Positions 23,701-35,783 of a stretch of 64,000 bases of DNA are shown piece after piece. The DNA lies in contig CM019823.1 of NCBI GenBank assembly GCA_009763385.1, positions 175,659,825 to 175,723,824 of the forward strand, in the 5' to 3' direction. The number at the start of each line of letters is the position of its first letter. Position 1 is the first letter of the stretch. The translations under genes were made by a program, and so were the position numbers. Under the pieces are notes generated by a model. The model was not told the origin of the DNA and did not search any database. It was given only the letters and a program-made list of their open reading frames with translations. This DNA is from Coix lacryma-jobi var. lacryma-jobi (lineage: Eukaryota > Streptophyta > Magnoliopsida > Poales > Poaceae).

Positions 23701-25634
23701 GCTGTCTGAAGTTGGCTTTTTAAAAAAATTTCAAAATTTGAATTAATCAAACCTTTCGCATTCAAATGTGGACAACACCAACACAAAAGGCTGATACATA
23801 ATGATTTTACAAATTTATACAAAAAAAAAATCATCGCATTCTGAGCTAGTATGAGGGAGAAAACCGATTTACAAAGTTTATGGACTGATAAAAAAAGAAT
23901 TCACATTGTTCACTGTGAACAGCACCTGTTCATCGTGAACAAGTGCGATTTATTTTTTTAATGTGTAGCTGAAATTTGTAAACAGTTTTTCTCCCTCATA
24001 CTAACTCCAAAGTGGATGATTTTTTTCCTTCACTTTTCTAAATTCAGGATCTATCATTTTAGTCGGCTCATCTATCCATGTGACTAATTTAAAAGAATTT
24101 AAATTTTGAATTTCAAACAATGATAGCTTCAAATCGGTTTTTTGAAACCCAAAACGATCTCAACATAAAAGGTGATGAATACAAAAGTTGTTCAACTCGT
24201 GATTCTCTACAACTTTTATTTTGGTGATTTCTTCGTTCGAGAAATTGTTAGCTCACATTAATCATAAAACTTAAACATGACACGTAAAGTTTATGAAGCC
24301 ATACGAGAGATGATGCAGATTTGTGAACAATGCTACTACCACTTTGTCGGATGAAGAAATGACCAATACAAAAGTTGTAGATTTTGTCGAGTTATCCAAC
24401 TTTGCTATTCATCCCTTTTTTAGCTGAAATCATTTGGGGTTTCAAAATGCTGTCTGAAGTTGGCTTTTTAAAAAAATTTCCAAATTTGAATTAATCAAAC
24501 CTTTCGCATTCAAATGTGGACAACACCAACAGAAAAGGGTGATACAGAATAATTTTACAAATTTATACAAAACAAATTCATCGCATTCTGAGCTTGTATG
24601 AGGGAGAAAACCGATTTACAAAGTTTATGGACTGATCAAAAAAAAATCCACATTGTTCACTGTGAACAGCACCTGTTCATCGTGAACAAGTGCGATTTAT
24701 TTTTTTAATGTGTAGCTGAAATTTGTAAACAGTTTTTCTCTCTCATACTAACCCCAAAGTGGATGATTTTTTTCCTTCACTTTTCTAAATTCAGGATCTA
24801 TCATTTTAGTCGGCTCATCTATCCATGTGACTAATTTAAAAGAATTTAAATTTTGAATTTCAAACAATGATAGCTTCAAATCGGTTTTTTGAAACCCAAA
24901 ACCATCTCAACATAAAAGGTGATGAATACAAAAGTTGTTCAACTCGTGATTCTCTACAACTTTTATTTTGGTGATTTCTTCGTTCGAGAAATTGTTAGCT
25001 CACATTAATCATAAAACTTAGACATGACACATAAAGTTTATGAAGCCATACGAGAGATGATGCAGATTTGTGAACAATGCTACTACCACTTTATCGGATG
25101 AAGAAATGACCAATACAAAAGTTGTAGATTTTGTCGAGTTATCCAACTTTGCTATTCATCCCTTTTTCAGCTGAAATCATTTGGGGTTTCAAAATGCTGT
25201 CTGAAGTTGGCTTTTTAAAAAAATTTCAAAATTTGAATTAATCAAACCTTTCGCATTCAAATGTGGACAACACCAACACAAAAGGCTGATACATAATGAT
25301 TTTACAAATTTATACAAAAAAATCATCGCATTCTGAGCTAGTATGAGGGAGAAAACCGATTTACAAAGTTTATGGACTGATAAAAAAAGAATTCACATTG
25401 TTCACTGTGAACAGCACCTGTTCATCGTGAACAAGTGCGATTTATTTTTTTAATGTGTAGCTGAAATTTGTAAACAGTTTTTCTCCCTCATACTAACTCC
25501 AAAGTGGATGATTTTTTTCCTTCACTTTTCTAAATTCAGGATCTATCATTTTAGTCGGCTCATCTATCCATGTGACTAATTTAAAAGAATTTAAATTTTG
25601 AATTTCAAACAATGATAGCTTCAAATCGGTTTTT
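20746..25634. repeat. 747-bp tandem repeat, 6.5 copies, dimeric higher-order structure
   Basis: The landmark AACCTTTCGCATTCAAATG recurs at about 20760, 21507, 22256, 23003, 23750, 24499 and 25246, a spacing of 746-749 bp. Copies 1, 3, 5, 7 share one set of variants (GAGCTAG or GAGGTAG, CTCCCTCATAC, TTTGTCGG). Copies 2, 4, 6 share another (GAGCTTG, CTCTCTCATAC, TTTATCGG). The real amplification unit is therefore a dimer of about 1.5 kb. The last copy stops at about 25634. There are no ORFs. Each unit holds inverted repeats (GTTCACTGTGAAC, GTTCATCGTGAAC, AAAAGTTGT...ACAACTTTT). It could be a local satellite or subterminal repeats of a large DNA transposon. Confidence 0.93.
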
Positions 25635-26231
25635 CAAACTTTGGTTTTAAACACATTCCTGCAGCCCAACGGCTTTCCTACCTACTTCCCGCAGCCCAGC
25701 CCAGCCCAGCAACCACGGTCGGCCCACGCGTGAAATACCCCGCCGCACCGCATCAACCGTGCCAAGCCACCACCGCCGCCCGATCCCCTCAAACGCCACC
25801 ACAGCCACAACCCTACATCCCACGACACCATAGTCGCGCCCGGAGCTCGACCCGTAGCCATAGCCGCCACGCCAGTTCTATTTGTTGCCTGCCAACTGTA
25901 TGGAAAAACTAGACAACACTGCAAGTAGCCTAATAACATGTCCAGCACTATAACTACCTTCTTTTCTCATCCATACCTGTAAGACACCAAAAGTTGGACT
26001 CATGAATGGCTCGTGGAAGTGCTTTACATGCATAAGATTCATCAAATTGATTCATAAAATGCATCAAAAACTATGCTCCAACGGTACCAACACAAAATCA
26101 TGAAGAAAACCAAAGTAATCACCTAACAAAGTACTTACTGATCCATAATCGAAGTACTTGTAAATCCAGCGTTACACAGACCAAAGCAAAATCCATCGCA
26201 TACACAGACCTAAGCAAAGATTATTCATTCA
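25635..26231. other. 3' flank of the F-box gene
   Basis: Unique-looking sequence after the repeat array. GC-rich at 25680-25880, then AT-rich. It should contain the 3' UTR of the - strand F-box gene. No convincing gene of its own. Confidence 0.4.
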
Positions 26232-29200
26232 CTACTTAGGAACCTGCGAAAAGAACACAGAATACTCGTGCCTAATCCTACAGCCTTCGCTACAAAAGAC
26301 GACATAGTCATTAGCCCATCCTTCCGGCACGCCGCATCCGCTGCCACTGCAACCTTGTCCGTCCTCGTCCGCTGGTGGTACGGGCGGCAGGGCCCCCAAT
26401 GGGACTGTTCCGGCCAGTTTCCATGTCACATCATGGACTACCTTGACGGATTGCACGCGGTACTTGGCGCACTCCCGGTTGGTCATGCGGCTGGCCTCCT
26501 TCCATCTGACGACGCCCTCGCCCTCGACCTGCCTAATGTAGCGCTCCGCTTCTTCCTTCTCCTTGAAACCGTGGTGAAGGATGCCGAGAACGTAAGTTGT
26601 TGCCTTCTGCCCGGCGTCTGCCGCCCGTTTAAGCCACTGAGTGTCGAGCGGCGTGCACCGTTTCGCGAATACGAACGTGACGCCGAGGACGAAGCAGGCC
26701 TCCGGGTTGTTGGCGGCGGCCAGGTTGTCGACGAGAGCGAGGTAGCGGTCGTTGTGGAACCACCTCATCGATTCCTCCCGCTCAAGCGCCCACCGCCTCC
26801 CGACGGCGGCGTCCTTGCACGTCCTGCACATGTCGTGGCATCTGCAAGAAACACAAATGTGGCGGAACCGTCCTGATTATAAGAGCTCAAGTATTATCTT
26901 AGCCAAATTCGTCTGACTTCAACTGATACTTGAACCCATATAACCCCGGTAGTCCGGAAATCTCGAAGGATTTCTAACACCATACATCATACAGGATCGC
27001 ATCGTTCAAGGATTACATTCGTAAAGATACATCATAGCGAAAACGAAACCGAATTTAAAATATCAGAGTGCGAATTTAAAACAGAGTTATTATAATACTG
27101 AATTTAAAAGTGCGGAAGCTGAATTAGTTTGAAACACGACCACTACACATGTGGTCCAAATAAAACATTGTTTGATAAACCAACTCACACAACTCACTCT
27201 TCCCTTTTTAGATAATGTGCCACTAGAAGTCTCAGACCAGCAAAAGAAAAAGGGAAGCTTCTGGACGACCCTGCCCTGAGCCTACTCCTCATCACCTTCC
27301 ACTGGGTAGAGGCAGTGCTTACAATAGCCGAAGTAGACCTGGCCATCTGCAACAACGGGATAAACCCTAAGTACGGGAATGTACTCAGCTAGACTTACCC
27401 GTCCAACTGAAAATAAAGACTCCAAGGGTATGCAAGGCTTTTGAGTGGAGCTGGGATCTTTTAGTTGCGAAAAGCACAAATTCAGATAGGAGGTAATTAA
27501 TGATACTGATGAGCTGCCATTTTTAGACCTATTCCTTAAACTCTAGGTTTTTCACCTGTACTAGAGCACTCACTTGAATCTATCAATCAATAATATACCA
27601 TATCCAGTTGACTTCTCCACATTTTAGTTGAACCTTTTAAGCATCACATGGAGTTGTATCGTGGTGAAGCTCGCCATAGTTTCCCACTAACCGGGGGAGA
27701 CGGCGACTCGAATCGAATTCCAAACCAGCTGGTGAAAGACCTTTAATACCAGCCCACACTTTCCCCGTCGGGTCCATGCATTTGGGCAACCGCTCGATGC
27801 TTGTTCGTGGTGGTAATCGTCGCGGCTCACAGCACGGACCGCCCAATTGGAACCTGGCGATGGCCTCACGCGGCAGATCGCAATTTCCATACTAGAGGGC
27901 ACGACACGGGTTGAGACCGGCCCGAACAGCTTCTAACCGGCTTTGGGGTCGATGATTACGGCACCGACATATCCCTAAGTAAAAGGGCGCGTTCAAAAAT
28001 GAACGAGGGCCAACATCGATACAAACCTACACGATCCAACGGACGGACTGCCCCAAGTTTCCAAACTTGTGCCTTGCCTTCCAGTTGACCGTATTTCACT
28101 ACAACTCAGGTTCTTTTCCACGATAGCAAATATAGCCAACCGTGATCCGGTAAATACCCACCAGGGGTATTATGGAAACATCCTTAACTACTACTTTTAT
28201 TAAGCAGACTAAGCAATTCTACATTATAAATAAATAACAGGATAACAAGGTAGATATTAATCAATAACCAAGGGATGGTAATGCAGCAAGTAGGATTCAT
28301 TCCAACTCCTAACCTAATGCATCACAATATAAAAGGACTCAAGTAATTTAATTATAAAAACTGGGAGACTTAGAATGCTCCGGGGCTTGCCTTGGGTGAA
28401 GACCGAGGCCTCATGGGAGGGGCACTCGGGCAAGTTAGTGTCGCTGGCGGGGTCGGCCTCCTCGGCTTGTTGAAGCTCCGGAATCGGCTGCTCGGCGTTT
28501 GCTTCTGGCTCCTGCTCGGGCTCCGGAGGGGTCGATCCTATTGCATGCGACGAATAATAAATATTTGCAATGCGGGTGCAAGATGTGTGGTATGAGAAGA
28601 GCATTTCTTGCAAATCAATAAAACCAACTTGTTGAACCACTTTTGACATTGAGGTAAATATTTATTTAATTCATGAAACAAAATCCTTTTATTCACCTAT
28701 TTCTTATTTAATAATTCAAACGACATTCAGGTTTGAACTGCAAGTGCATTTTTCTGAACTCAGAAAAATCCACGAAAATTCTAGAAGGAAAACAACAGTT
28801 GCTGGACTCCACTGAACCAATTTCAGCCAAAAAAATAAAATACCGAACTGCAGATACAAAAATAACAAATAAACTGCTCAAAAGGTACTTTGAACTAGCT
28901 CCTTATCCAAAAAGTGTCAAACAGCAGAGTTCATAATTTTCCTGGCTTCTTTTACTCAAAAGCATTCTACTGCAGAAAACTTGTGGCCAGAGCATAAACA
29001 TACAAGCTTACACAAAAAAAAAACAATTCTATTGCAATATAAACCACTTGAACTACAACCCTACTGCAAAAGGGTGATAAACTCAACTTCATATTTTTAC
29101 CAGATTCTACTTCACATTTTGTGCTTATCAAGAAAGTTCCATGAACAGAAACATTATATTATTCCTTACATGAATTTCCAAAGGAAAACACAGAAAAGCA

Positions 29201-31559
29201 CATTTGTAAAGCAACTTCAGATTTTTCCATACAACAGCTCATGCTTGCATTTTTCCTTAGCTTGGACATGGCACTCAGAGACTACACCATTTTTCCCATA
29301 TTTTATTTTGACATATAAAACACCTTAACATTTATTCTAAGAAAACAGCCAAAAAGGACTTTTAATCATAACAGAAACTTTTTCTACATAAACAGTACTT
29401 CATATAATTTTTCACAGGTGCAAAACATGATAATAAACTTACACAAAATTTTTCAGGAATTATCTCAACAAGAAGACATATATAACCATTTATCTTGGCA
29501 AAAGCATATAAACTGAATTAAATAAAAACAGTAAAATAAACTTCTACCAAAAATACTTTCATATTTTTCCATGATAGATCTACTCATAAGCAAACTAGCA
29601 AAACTGAAAGTACTCCATTTGGATTTGTAAAACGTGCTACACAAAAATAACAAGCATCTCTGGAAAATAAAAGTAAAAAGAAAAAACATTAGAACTCATC
29701 CCGGCTCACTGCGTGCACCCGGTCCATGGACCAACGAGAGACTGACGCGCGGGGTCCACGGGTCAACGGGACCCACCCGTCAGAGAGAGGAAACAGGGGA
29801 GAAAGGTTGACTGGCGAAAGCTCGTCGACGGTGAGGTCGCCGGCGGTGAGGCTAGGCTCGATAGATTCGGCTCGACGAGGCGCATCCAGCGGAGGGCTCG
29901 GCTTGGCCAGAGGGTGACCGAAGCGTGCCGGCGGCGAGCGGTGGCGGACGACGGAGGCGGCGACACACGGCTACGCCATTTCCGGCGGTCGCCGGTGAAA
30001 TCGAGGCCGGCATAGGCTTACTCGAGCCCTAGGGAGCTACGTGAGTGGGTCGGTTTGGCTCGGATGGCTCCAGGAGAGCTTGACCTCGTGCATGGCCGCG
30101 GCGGACGGCCATGGCGCTTGGCCGGAGAGAAGCGGGAGGTAGGAGACGGTAGCGTTGAGACTGGGTCGTGTTCTCACCTTGCCTTGGCTTGGTGAAGCTC
30201 GAGGAGGAAGAAGAGGCTCGGCGGAGGCTTGGTGGATGAAGAACGGAAACTTGCCCTCCTTCGGCGGCGACGGCGACCGAAAGGGGGAGGTGGTGGTGAC
30301 GGCGTGGTAGAGCTCGGCCGGCGGTTCCTTCGCGCGCACCGCGTGTGCGGGGCAAAGGCGGAGCTCGGTGCGGGGTGGATTGGACGGTCGTGCTCGGTCG
30401 GGGTCGGAACGGAGAGGGGAGGTTGCGGTGGTGGTCGCGGCGAGAGCGAGCCGAGCGTTTGCGCGGCTTGGTGGCGAGGGAAGGAGAGTGCGAGCGAGAG
30501 TGGGAGGGTGTGTGCGGGAGAGTGAGGGAGCGAGGAGAGTGCTCGGGGTCTTGGCCGGGGCCTTGGCTCGGCCGGTCGTGGTGGGACCCCGGCGGTGCGG
30601 CGAGCGAGGCGGCAGGCGGCAGCGTGCACGCGGCGAGCGGGCGAGCAGTGCAGCAGACGAGGCGCGCGCGGAGAGCGCAAGCAAGATCGTTGGCGTGATC
30701 CGGTGGAGAAGATCGTGCGGCGATTGAGCGGAGCGGATGCGCGGTAGAGGCGAGCCGCCACGCGGCGCTCCGGCCGGCGTACGGCGCGGCCGCGTGGTCG
30801 GGAGCGTCGCACAGCGTGCGCGCGGGCGGGAGCGGGCGCGCGTGGGCCGTCGCGGTGCGGAACTGGGCCGGAAGGCCAGTTGGGCCGGAAGTGGGGCGCG
30901 GGGAAAAATTCTTTTCCCTTTTTCTTTTTCCAAATATTTTCCAAAGTTTGACCACTCAAAAACAGTTTCAAAAACTCCACACTAAGTTTTGACCCAAATA
31001 TAAAAGTTGCTCGAAATAATTTTCTCTACAATTTTCATATAGGACACTTTTCTGAAAACCATTTTTAAATCCTCCACATAAATAAAGCCAAATTTGAAAC
31101 ATAAATCATTTTGTTTGACTTATTTTTATTTAACAAACTATTTTGAACTAGGTCAAAACTCCAACATGACAAGCACTCTACTCAAAGTTCTCTACTTTAT
31201 AAAACTCTTTGCCCAAAACGGAAAGTCACTTAAACAACCAAGTCCAATAGAAATCCAAATCCAAATAAATAACAAAAGACAAAAGCACTCTCATGCACAT
31301 GAAATGATGCAATGCATTGCTTATGCTTTCTTAGTATCTAATTGCAGTGCCTAATGCAGTGCTTGACACTAGGGTGTCACAACAAATGCAGTTCATCACC
31401 GAGCTTAAGGGGCATAGTTCGTGTTCTGGGGTCACCCACTTACGTCGCTCGTAGGCTGCAGATGTCCTCCATCGGATGCGTCGACGTCTCCGCGATGCTC
31501 CCGACGATCTCGACCAACATGTCGTCCGGGAGAGCCAGCGGGTACCGCATCTCCGCCAT
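26232..31559 (-). CDS. F-box protein with Sel1/TPR-like repeat (two exons)
   Basis: Exon 1 is 31559-31444 (ATG in gccATGG context) and exon 2 is 26841-26232. Donor GTAAGT and acceptor TTCTTGCAG join in frame across codon ACA, giving 241 residues. Exon 1 encodes the F-box start LPDDMLVEIVGSIAETSTHPMEDICSLRATC. Exon 2 has a Sel1-like repeat (WLKRAADAGQKATTYVLGILHHG) and a Cys-rich end (CGVPEGWANDYVVFCSEGCRIRHE). This matches a large grass F-box family annotated as At1g67623/At2g35280-like. Such proteins recruit substrates to SCF ubiquitin ligases; the target is unknown. No stop or frameshift is seen. The intron is 4602 bp, but only 73 bp once the LTR insertion and its duplication are removed. 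The insertion sits 16 nt from the 3' splice site and may impair splicing. Confidence 0.85.
26858..31381 (-). mobile_element. 4524-bp solo LTR inside the F-box intron
   Basis: Starts TGTGGCGGAACC and ends GGGTGTCACA, flanked by ACAAA at 26853-26857 and 31382-31386. No gag, pol, PBS or PPT is seen between, so this is a solo LTR left by recombination or a very long non-coding element. Read on the - strand it starts TGTGACACCCTAG, which resembles long LTRs of Tekay/Del-type chromoviruses (inference). Inside are AT-rich parts and a very GC-rich block (about 29700-30930), whose overlapping frames I do not regard as genes. Confidence 0.8.
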
Positions 31560-32187
31560 GGCGCTTGGTGTGGAGCACAGCTGTGGAAGATTGAACGCTA
31601 CTGGAAGATCGAACGCTGCCACCGATGCAAAAGCTCCAGAAGGAAAGAGAAGATTGGGATTAAATCCCCGCACCGGCGGTTGCCGAAGAAATCGAGGGAA
31701 GCGAAGGGACGACGACGAAATCGAGAAGAAAACCCTCGCCGCGTCCACACTCCGTATTTAATGCGTACGACCAACTGCGAGAGGATAGGCACGGTCAGCC
31801 AAGGGAAAATGGGCCGGATGGGCTGGATCTCTTTTTTTTAAATCAAACCCTTATTTGAATGAAAAAATAGAGAGTACTTATAAATTAATACAAGAGATTT
31901 GAATTTGCATTTCACAAATGAAGCTTTTGTTGCCAAACCCACTGCTAAGTACACGTTGCTCTGGACGCCAAAGCCCAACCCAAAGCCTTTATCACAAAAT
32001 CCAAACCCAACATGGTATGGAAGCCCAAATTGGTGCTGCAGTCTAATTTGGCCTTCATCCAAGGGAAAACCGCCGACTTCCCGACTTCCTCGCATCGGTC
32101 CCCATCTCCAGAAAGCCCCAATTTCGCTACAGTGTCGTCTCTGACATCGCCGACTCCGCCGTGCCTGGAGACGAGGAGGAAGCTGCC
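31560..32187. promoter_or_regulatory. Divergent intergenic region between the F-box and DUF7597-type genes
   Basis: The two genes start 628 bp apart, head to head. GGCCCA/TGGGCC-type (site II-like) words occur near 31808-31825 and several AAGCCCA words at about 31970-32035. A single bidirectional promoter is possible. The 5' UTR of the F-box gene probably covers 31560-31750. Confidence 0.4.
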
Positions 32188-33966
32188 ATGGCGAACTTCG
32201 AGGTCAACCCGGAGCCCTTCATACCTCCAGGCTTCCAGATTGAACAGTGGGTTCGGCCTGCTCGCGGACGGGTCATCCTCTCTGGAAACCTTCCCCGTCG
32301 TCACGAAGAGTATGCTATCGCCACTCTTCATCCTACTCCAGAGCATAATCATGAAGCACTCCATGATGCAATTGACGAAGTCGTAGAGTACTTTGAAGAG
32401 GTTCGACACGTTCGGATTGGATCTGCTTGCCCCTCCACACTGGGGCTTTGTTTGTTAAGATTTCGTTCTATCATTGCGAAGCAAGGTATGGTCAACCAGA
32501 GCCCCTTTGAACTTCCTGGTGGTAGAGAGATTACTCTAGGGGAACACGATCGAGGAATTAACCTGAGAGATTGTCCGTTCACATCAACATGTTGGGTGTT
32601 ATTTCTGTGCTTTCCGCTAGATTATCAGTCCAGGGATTATATTGAGCAGGTTGTAAACCTATTTGGTTGTGTTCTAACTCTGCCTAGCAATGGGAACTAC
32701 AAGTCCCGGGTACTGGTGAGATGCTCAGTACTTCATGTCACCAAGATCCCTAGAAGCGTTCTGCTATGCAAGCCAGGCCAGATGGGTGCACTTGGGCAGT
32801 CGTGGTCAGTCCCAGTTTTTGTGCTTAATGTAGATCACAATGACAACGATATGCCTGGTGATGAGGACCTTGTTCCAGGAAATGGTAATCCTCACCCTCT
32901 GCCAGGGGAACTGCACAATGATGGCCATGAATTTTGGGAAAATGTTCATAATCTTCAGGAGGTTGAGCAAGCCAACATAGATGAAGGCTGGGAGCAGCCT
33001 GTTGAAGATGCTGCACCTGCTGAAATGTTGAATAATGGCTGGCCACAATGGCCTCAGCAGGAAGAAGCTGTGGGCCAGAATGAGTTCAACCATGTTCTGG
33101 CACAGGCAAATGCTATTGTTGAACAGGCTATGCTTCAACACCCTGATGCCCCTCAAGTTAGTGAGTCAGTCAGCTCTGATGTGCTTAATTTCTTCAGAGC
33201 ACAAGGCCCCCCTGTCACCATGGAATTGCCTTCGGTGGAAATGTCTACAGCTATTATCCCCTACCTAGGGACTTCTTTGGAACCAGAGAGTGACTACTCC
33301 ATCAGATGGTATGCAAATCAATTGGGCCTGCATCAACAGTTTGGCCCAATTGGCCCAGTGCCATCAGTTCAGATGCTGCTTCAGGATATTCTTCTCTGGG
33401 CTGCAGAACAACAGCAGTTCTTGTGCCTGCCTGCTACTATACCAAATTCTTTGGCCTCTTTCCACAGTCTCAAGCTTAAATGGTCTGCTCTGCAACAGAA
33501 TCAGCAAGCCCACTCAGGGTTCAAAGTGCACAAAGGATGTCTCATTGTTGATCCAATGTGGGGAAACAACTGGGAAGCTTCTTCCTCTTCAGCTCCAGCT
33601 GCTTCTTGTCGTCAGCTAATCAGAATAAGGGAGGCAGACATCAATCAGTTGATAACAGAGGCACTTGTTGTAGACTTCCAGCCCAATCTGGTGATCCAGG
33701 ACATTTCAGATACCCAGTCTGATCTGGTGATGCATGATGCCTCTGCCACAGAACCAGATTCACAGCTCCTACTGCTTCCTGCTCCTAAGGAAGCAAAGGC
33801 AAGAAAATCAAGAAAGAGGCCTAATCCAGTTGTTGATGATGAGGTTAGAAGGAACACCAGACTTCATACACCCATGGGGTTTCAGCACATGGAGCAAGAT
33901 GCAAGGTCGAAGCCAAGAAAGCTCACTAATGAAGACACAAGACAGCTTCAGAAGGATCTAAGTTAA
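32188..33966 (+). CDS. DUF7597-type grass protein of unknown function
   Basis: Single open frame of 592 residues from ATG 32188 (gccATGGCG, the first ATG of the frame) to TAA 33964. The N-terminal pattern (NPEPFIPPGFQIE..., LSGNLPRRHEEYAIATL, LGEHDRGIN, CWVLFLCFPLDY, YIEQVVNLFG) matches a family very abundant in grasses and usually annotated DUF7597. It resembles the RNA-binding-like N-terminal domains of plant LINE-associated proteins. The middle is acidic and Trp/Gln-rich. The C-terminus is basic (KARKSRKRPNP, VRRNTRLH), suggesting a nuclear signal. There is no lesion. Family size and lack of introns make a transposon origin possible, but no element ends are seen around it. Confidence 0.7.
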   Translation: MANFEVNPEPFIPPGFQIEQWVRPARGRVILSGNLPRRHEEYAIATLHPTPEHNHEALHDAIDEVVEYFEEVRHVRIGSACPSTLGLCLLRFRSIIAKQGMVNQSPFELPGGREITLGEHDRGINLRDCPFTSTCWVLFLCFPLDYQSRDYIEQVVNLFGCVLTLPSNGNYKSRVLVRCSVLHVTKIPRSVLLCKPGQMGALGQSWSVPVFVLNVDHNDNDMPGDEDLVPGNGNPHPLPGELHNDGHEFWENVHNLQEVEQANIDEGWEQPVEDAAPAEMLNNGWPQWPQQEEAVGQNEFNHVLAQANAIVEQAMLQHPDAPQVSESVSSDVLNFFRAQGPPVTMELPSVEMSTAIIPYLGTSLEPESDYSIRWYANQLGLHQQFGPIGPVPSVQMLLQDILLWAAEQQQFLCLPATIPNSLASFHSLKLKWSALQQNQQAHSGFKVHKGCLIVDPMWGNNWEASSSSAPAASCRQLIRIREADINQLITEALVVDFQPNLVIQDISDTQSDLVMHDASATEPDSQLLLLPAPKEAKARKSRKRPNPVVDDEVRRNTRLHTPMGFQHMEQDARSKPRKLTNEDTRQLQKDLS

Positions 33967-34241
33967 GCTGTGGAAGACTTTGGATCCTCAGGATCAGGAT
34001 TAGCTATGCCCATCCCTCTTATCCAGCATTTAGCCCTTTCTTTTGCTTATTACTATGTGCTAGACTTGAATGTACTCTATTGTTCTGCAGATTTTCATAT
34101 GCTACTTTCAGTGCTGTGCATGGTTGAATGTACATGTTGGAGTTAGAACTTCGAACAACATTTCAGTTTAAAATTTTTAAATGTGTTCTCCCAACCTAGT
34201 GCATGCTTTGATACAGGAGTTTCATTACGATAACACATAAA
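33967..34241. other. 3' flank of the DUF7597-type gene
   Basis: AT-rich sequence that should contain the 3' UTR and poly(A) site. No other gene is visible. Confidence 0.4.
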
Positions 34242-34246
34242 CAAGT

Positions 34247-35778
34247 TGTTGACGCAAAACGTGACACCTCGCGTCAAGGCACACAGCAAGCCGAACGAGG
34301 CTGGCTTCAATCGGGTGCCCGGAGCGTACTGAATCCGGAGACGTGCCAGTCGGTTTGACCTAAAAACCAACAAGGGATAAAAATATGAGAATACCTTGGA
34401 ACATGCCGGGTGAGACCAGACAGTTCCATATACGGCTTTGAAAGCCAATCACAACGGCACACAGCTATAGAAGCTGTTTGTCGGAACGGATTTATAATGT
34501 CATTCGGCAAGTATAAAAGATAAAGTTTGTGAACATATTGAATGCCGAACGCATAAGTAACAAGAAGATAAAAAAGGCAATTTGTAAATACAAATCTATT
34601 CAGATGACATATGCATAGACTAATCCAGCTAGTCTGCCGCACGTCTAGCCTTCATAAACCCGTCAGGTGTAAATTCAAGCAAAGCTAATCCACCGCATGA
34701 TACCACTTGCTATAAATCTACACCACTCCTTATAATTAGATTAATCCACCGCATGATACAATCTAATTATAAGAAGCTAAAAGCACACGTACATCTGGAC
34801 AGACCTATAAAAACTCATTACTCGTGTAAGCTTAACCAGAATCGGCAAACTAGCCGAACTGGGGTCCATGAAGAAGAAACATACAAGCCAAGCATGGTTA
34901 AACTAATCTAAAACCTGCACCTGCCGCACGGCACCCAGCTCTATCAAAGCCTAAACATGATTGACATGCATGAACCCACGACATGTAACAATCTAGATTG
35001 AAAGTCAGTTCGACCATTATTATCTTATAATTAGCAAAGCACAAACAAAACTCGTGCGACAAGGCCGAACGAAGATCAATCTAGATTGGGCAAAAAGTGT
35101 TCTACGAATTAAATGAATAAAACATATAACACATGATAACTTGATGAATCTATTAGATCTGCCAAATCTAACAGAGCCGATAACTATTTTTACTTATGAC
35201 TTAATCCGCCGCACGATACAAGGCATAAGCAAAAACTTCCCGTCATAAGCTTAAATCCGCCGCACGATACTAAGCTTAACATACGAGACTACTTGCATCA
35301 TATCTAAATCCACCGCATGATACTAGACATGATAGCAAGGTTGCCGGTACTTACGGAGGTCGACGGATCGATGATTCCTCTCGAAGAACTCGACGACACG
35401 ACTTAGGGACTCGAAGATGGCACGGGGCCGGTTTGTATTGATGTGGTTGTGAACAATTTTACAATGGTCGAGGGTTTATATTTATACCCTGGACGAAGCA
35501 TGAATCCTAGACGATTACGACTCACAATAAAATACGGAAAGATATAAATCTACATTATTTGGTGCCTTCCATTGTCACGTGTCTTCTCGTGCAAGCCAGC
35601 TTTACTCGCAACATGCGTTTCCCGAATGGAGCCTACTGCCTTGTGAAATAGCCGACCGCGTAGATAGTTACCAAAACTTTGAGGACCAAACAGCTGCCGA
35701 TTGCTTGCCGAATCTTTCCCTTCTGCTAGTCGGGCTCATCTGTCATACCCTTACGCGTACGAAAATCTGGTGTTAACA
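34247..35778 (-). mobile_element. 1532-bp solo LTR with CCGCCGCACGATAC repeats
   Basis: Begins TGTTGACGC and ends TGTTAACA, flanked by CAAGT at 34242-34246 and 35779-35783. Read on the - strand it starts TGTTAACACCAG, an LTR start common in grass gypsy elements. A degenerate word TCC(A/G)CCGCA(C/T)GATAC recurs about six times between 34690 and 35330. No coding region, PBS or PPT is seen. Confidence 0.8.
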
Positions 35779-35783
35779 CAAGT

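Noticed and set aside
25682..25948. Short frames on both strands in the GC-rich patch
   Set aside because: They overlap each other, lack family motifs and probably lie in the 3' flank of the F-box gene.
27282..28650. Short - strand frames inside the F-box intron
   Set aside because: They are within the solo LTR and show no conserved domain.
30029..30985. Several long overlapping frames (up to about 300 codons) on the - strand, plus frames on the + strand
   Set aside because: They lie in a GC-rich block inside the 4524-bp solo LTR, occur in all three - strand frames at once, are low in complexity and show no family motif.
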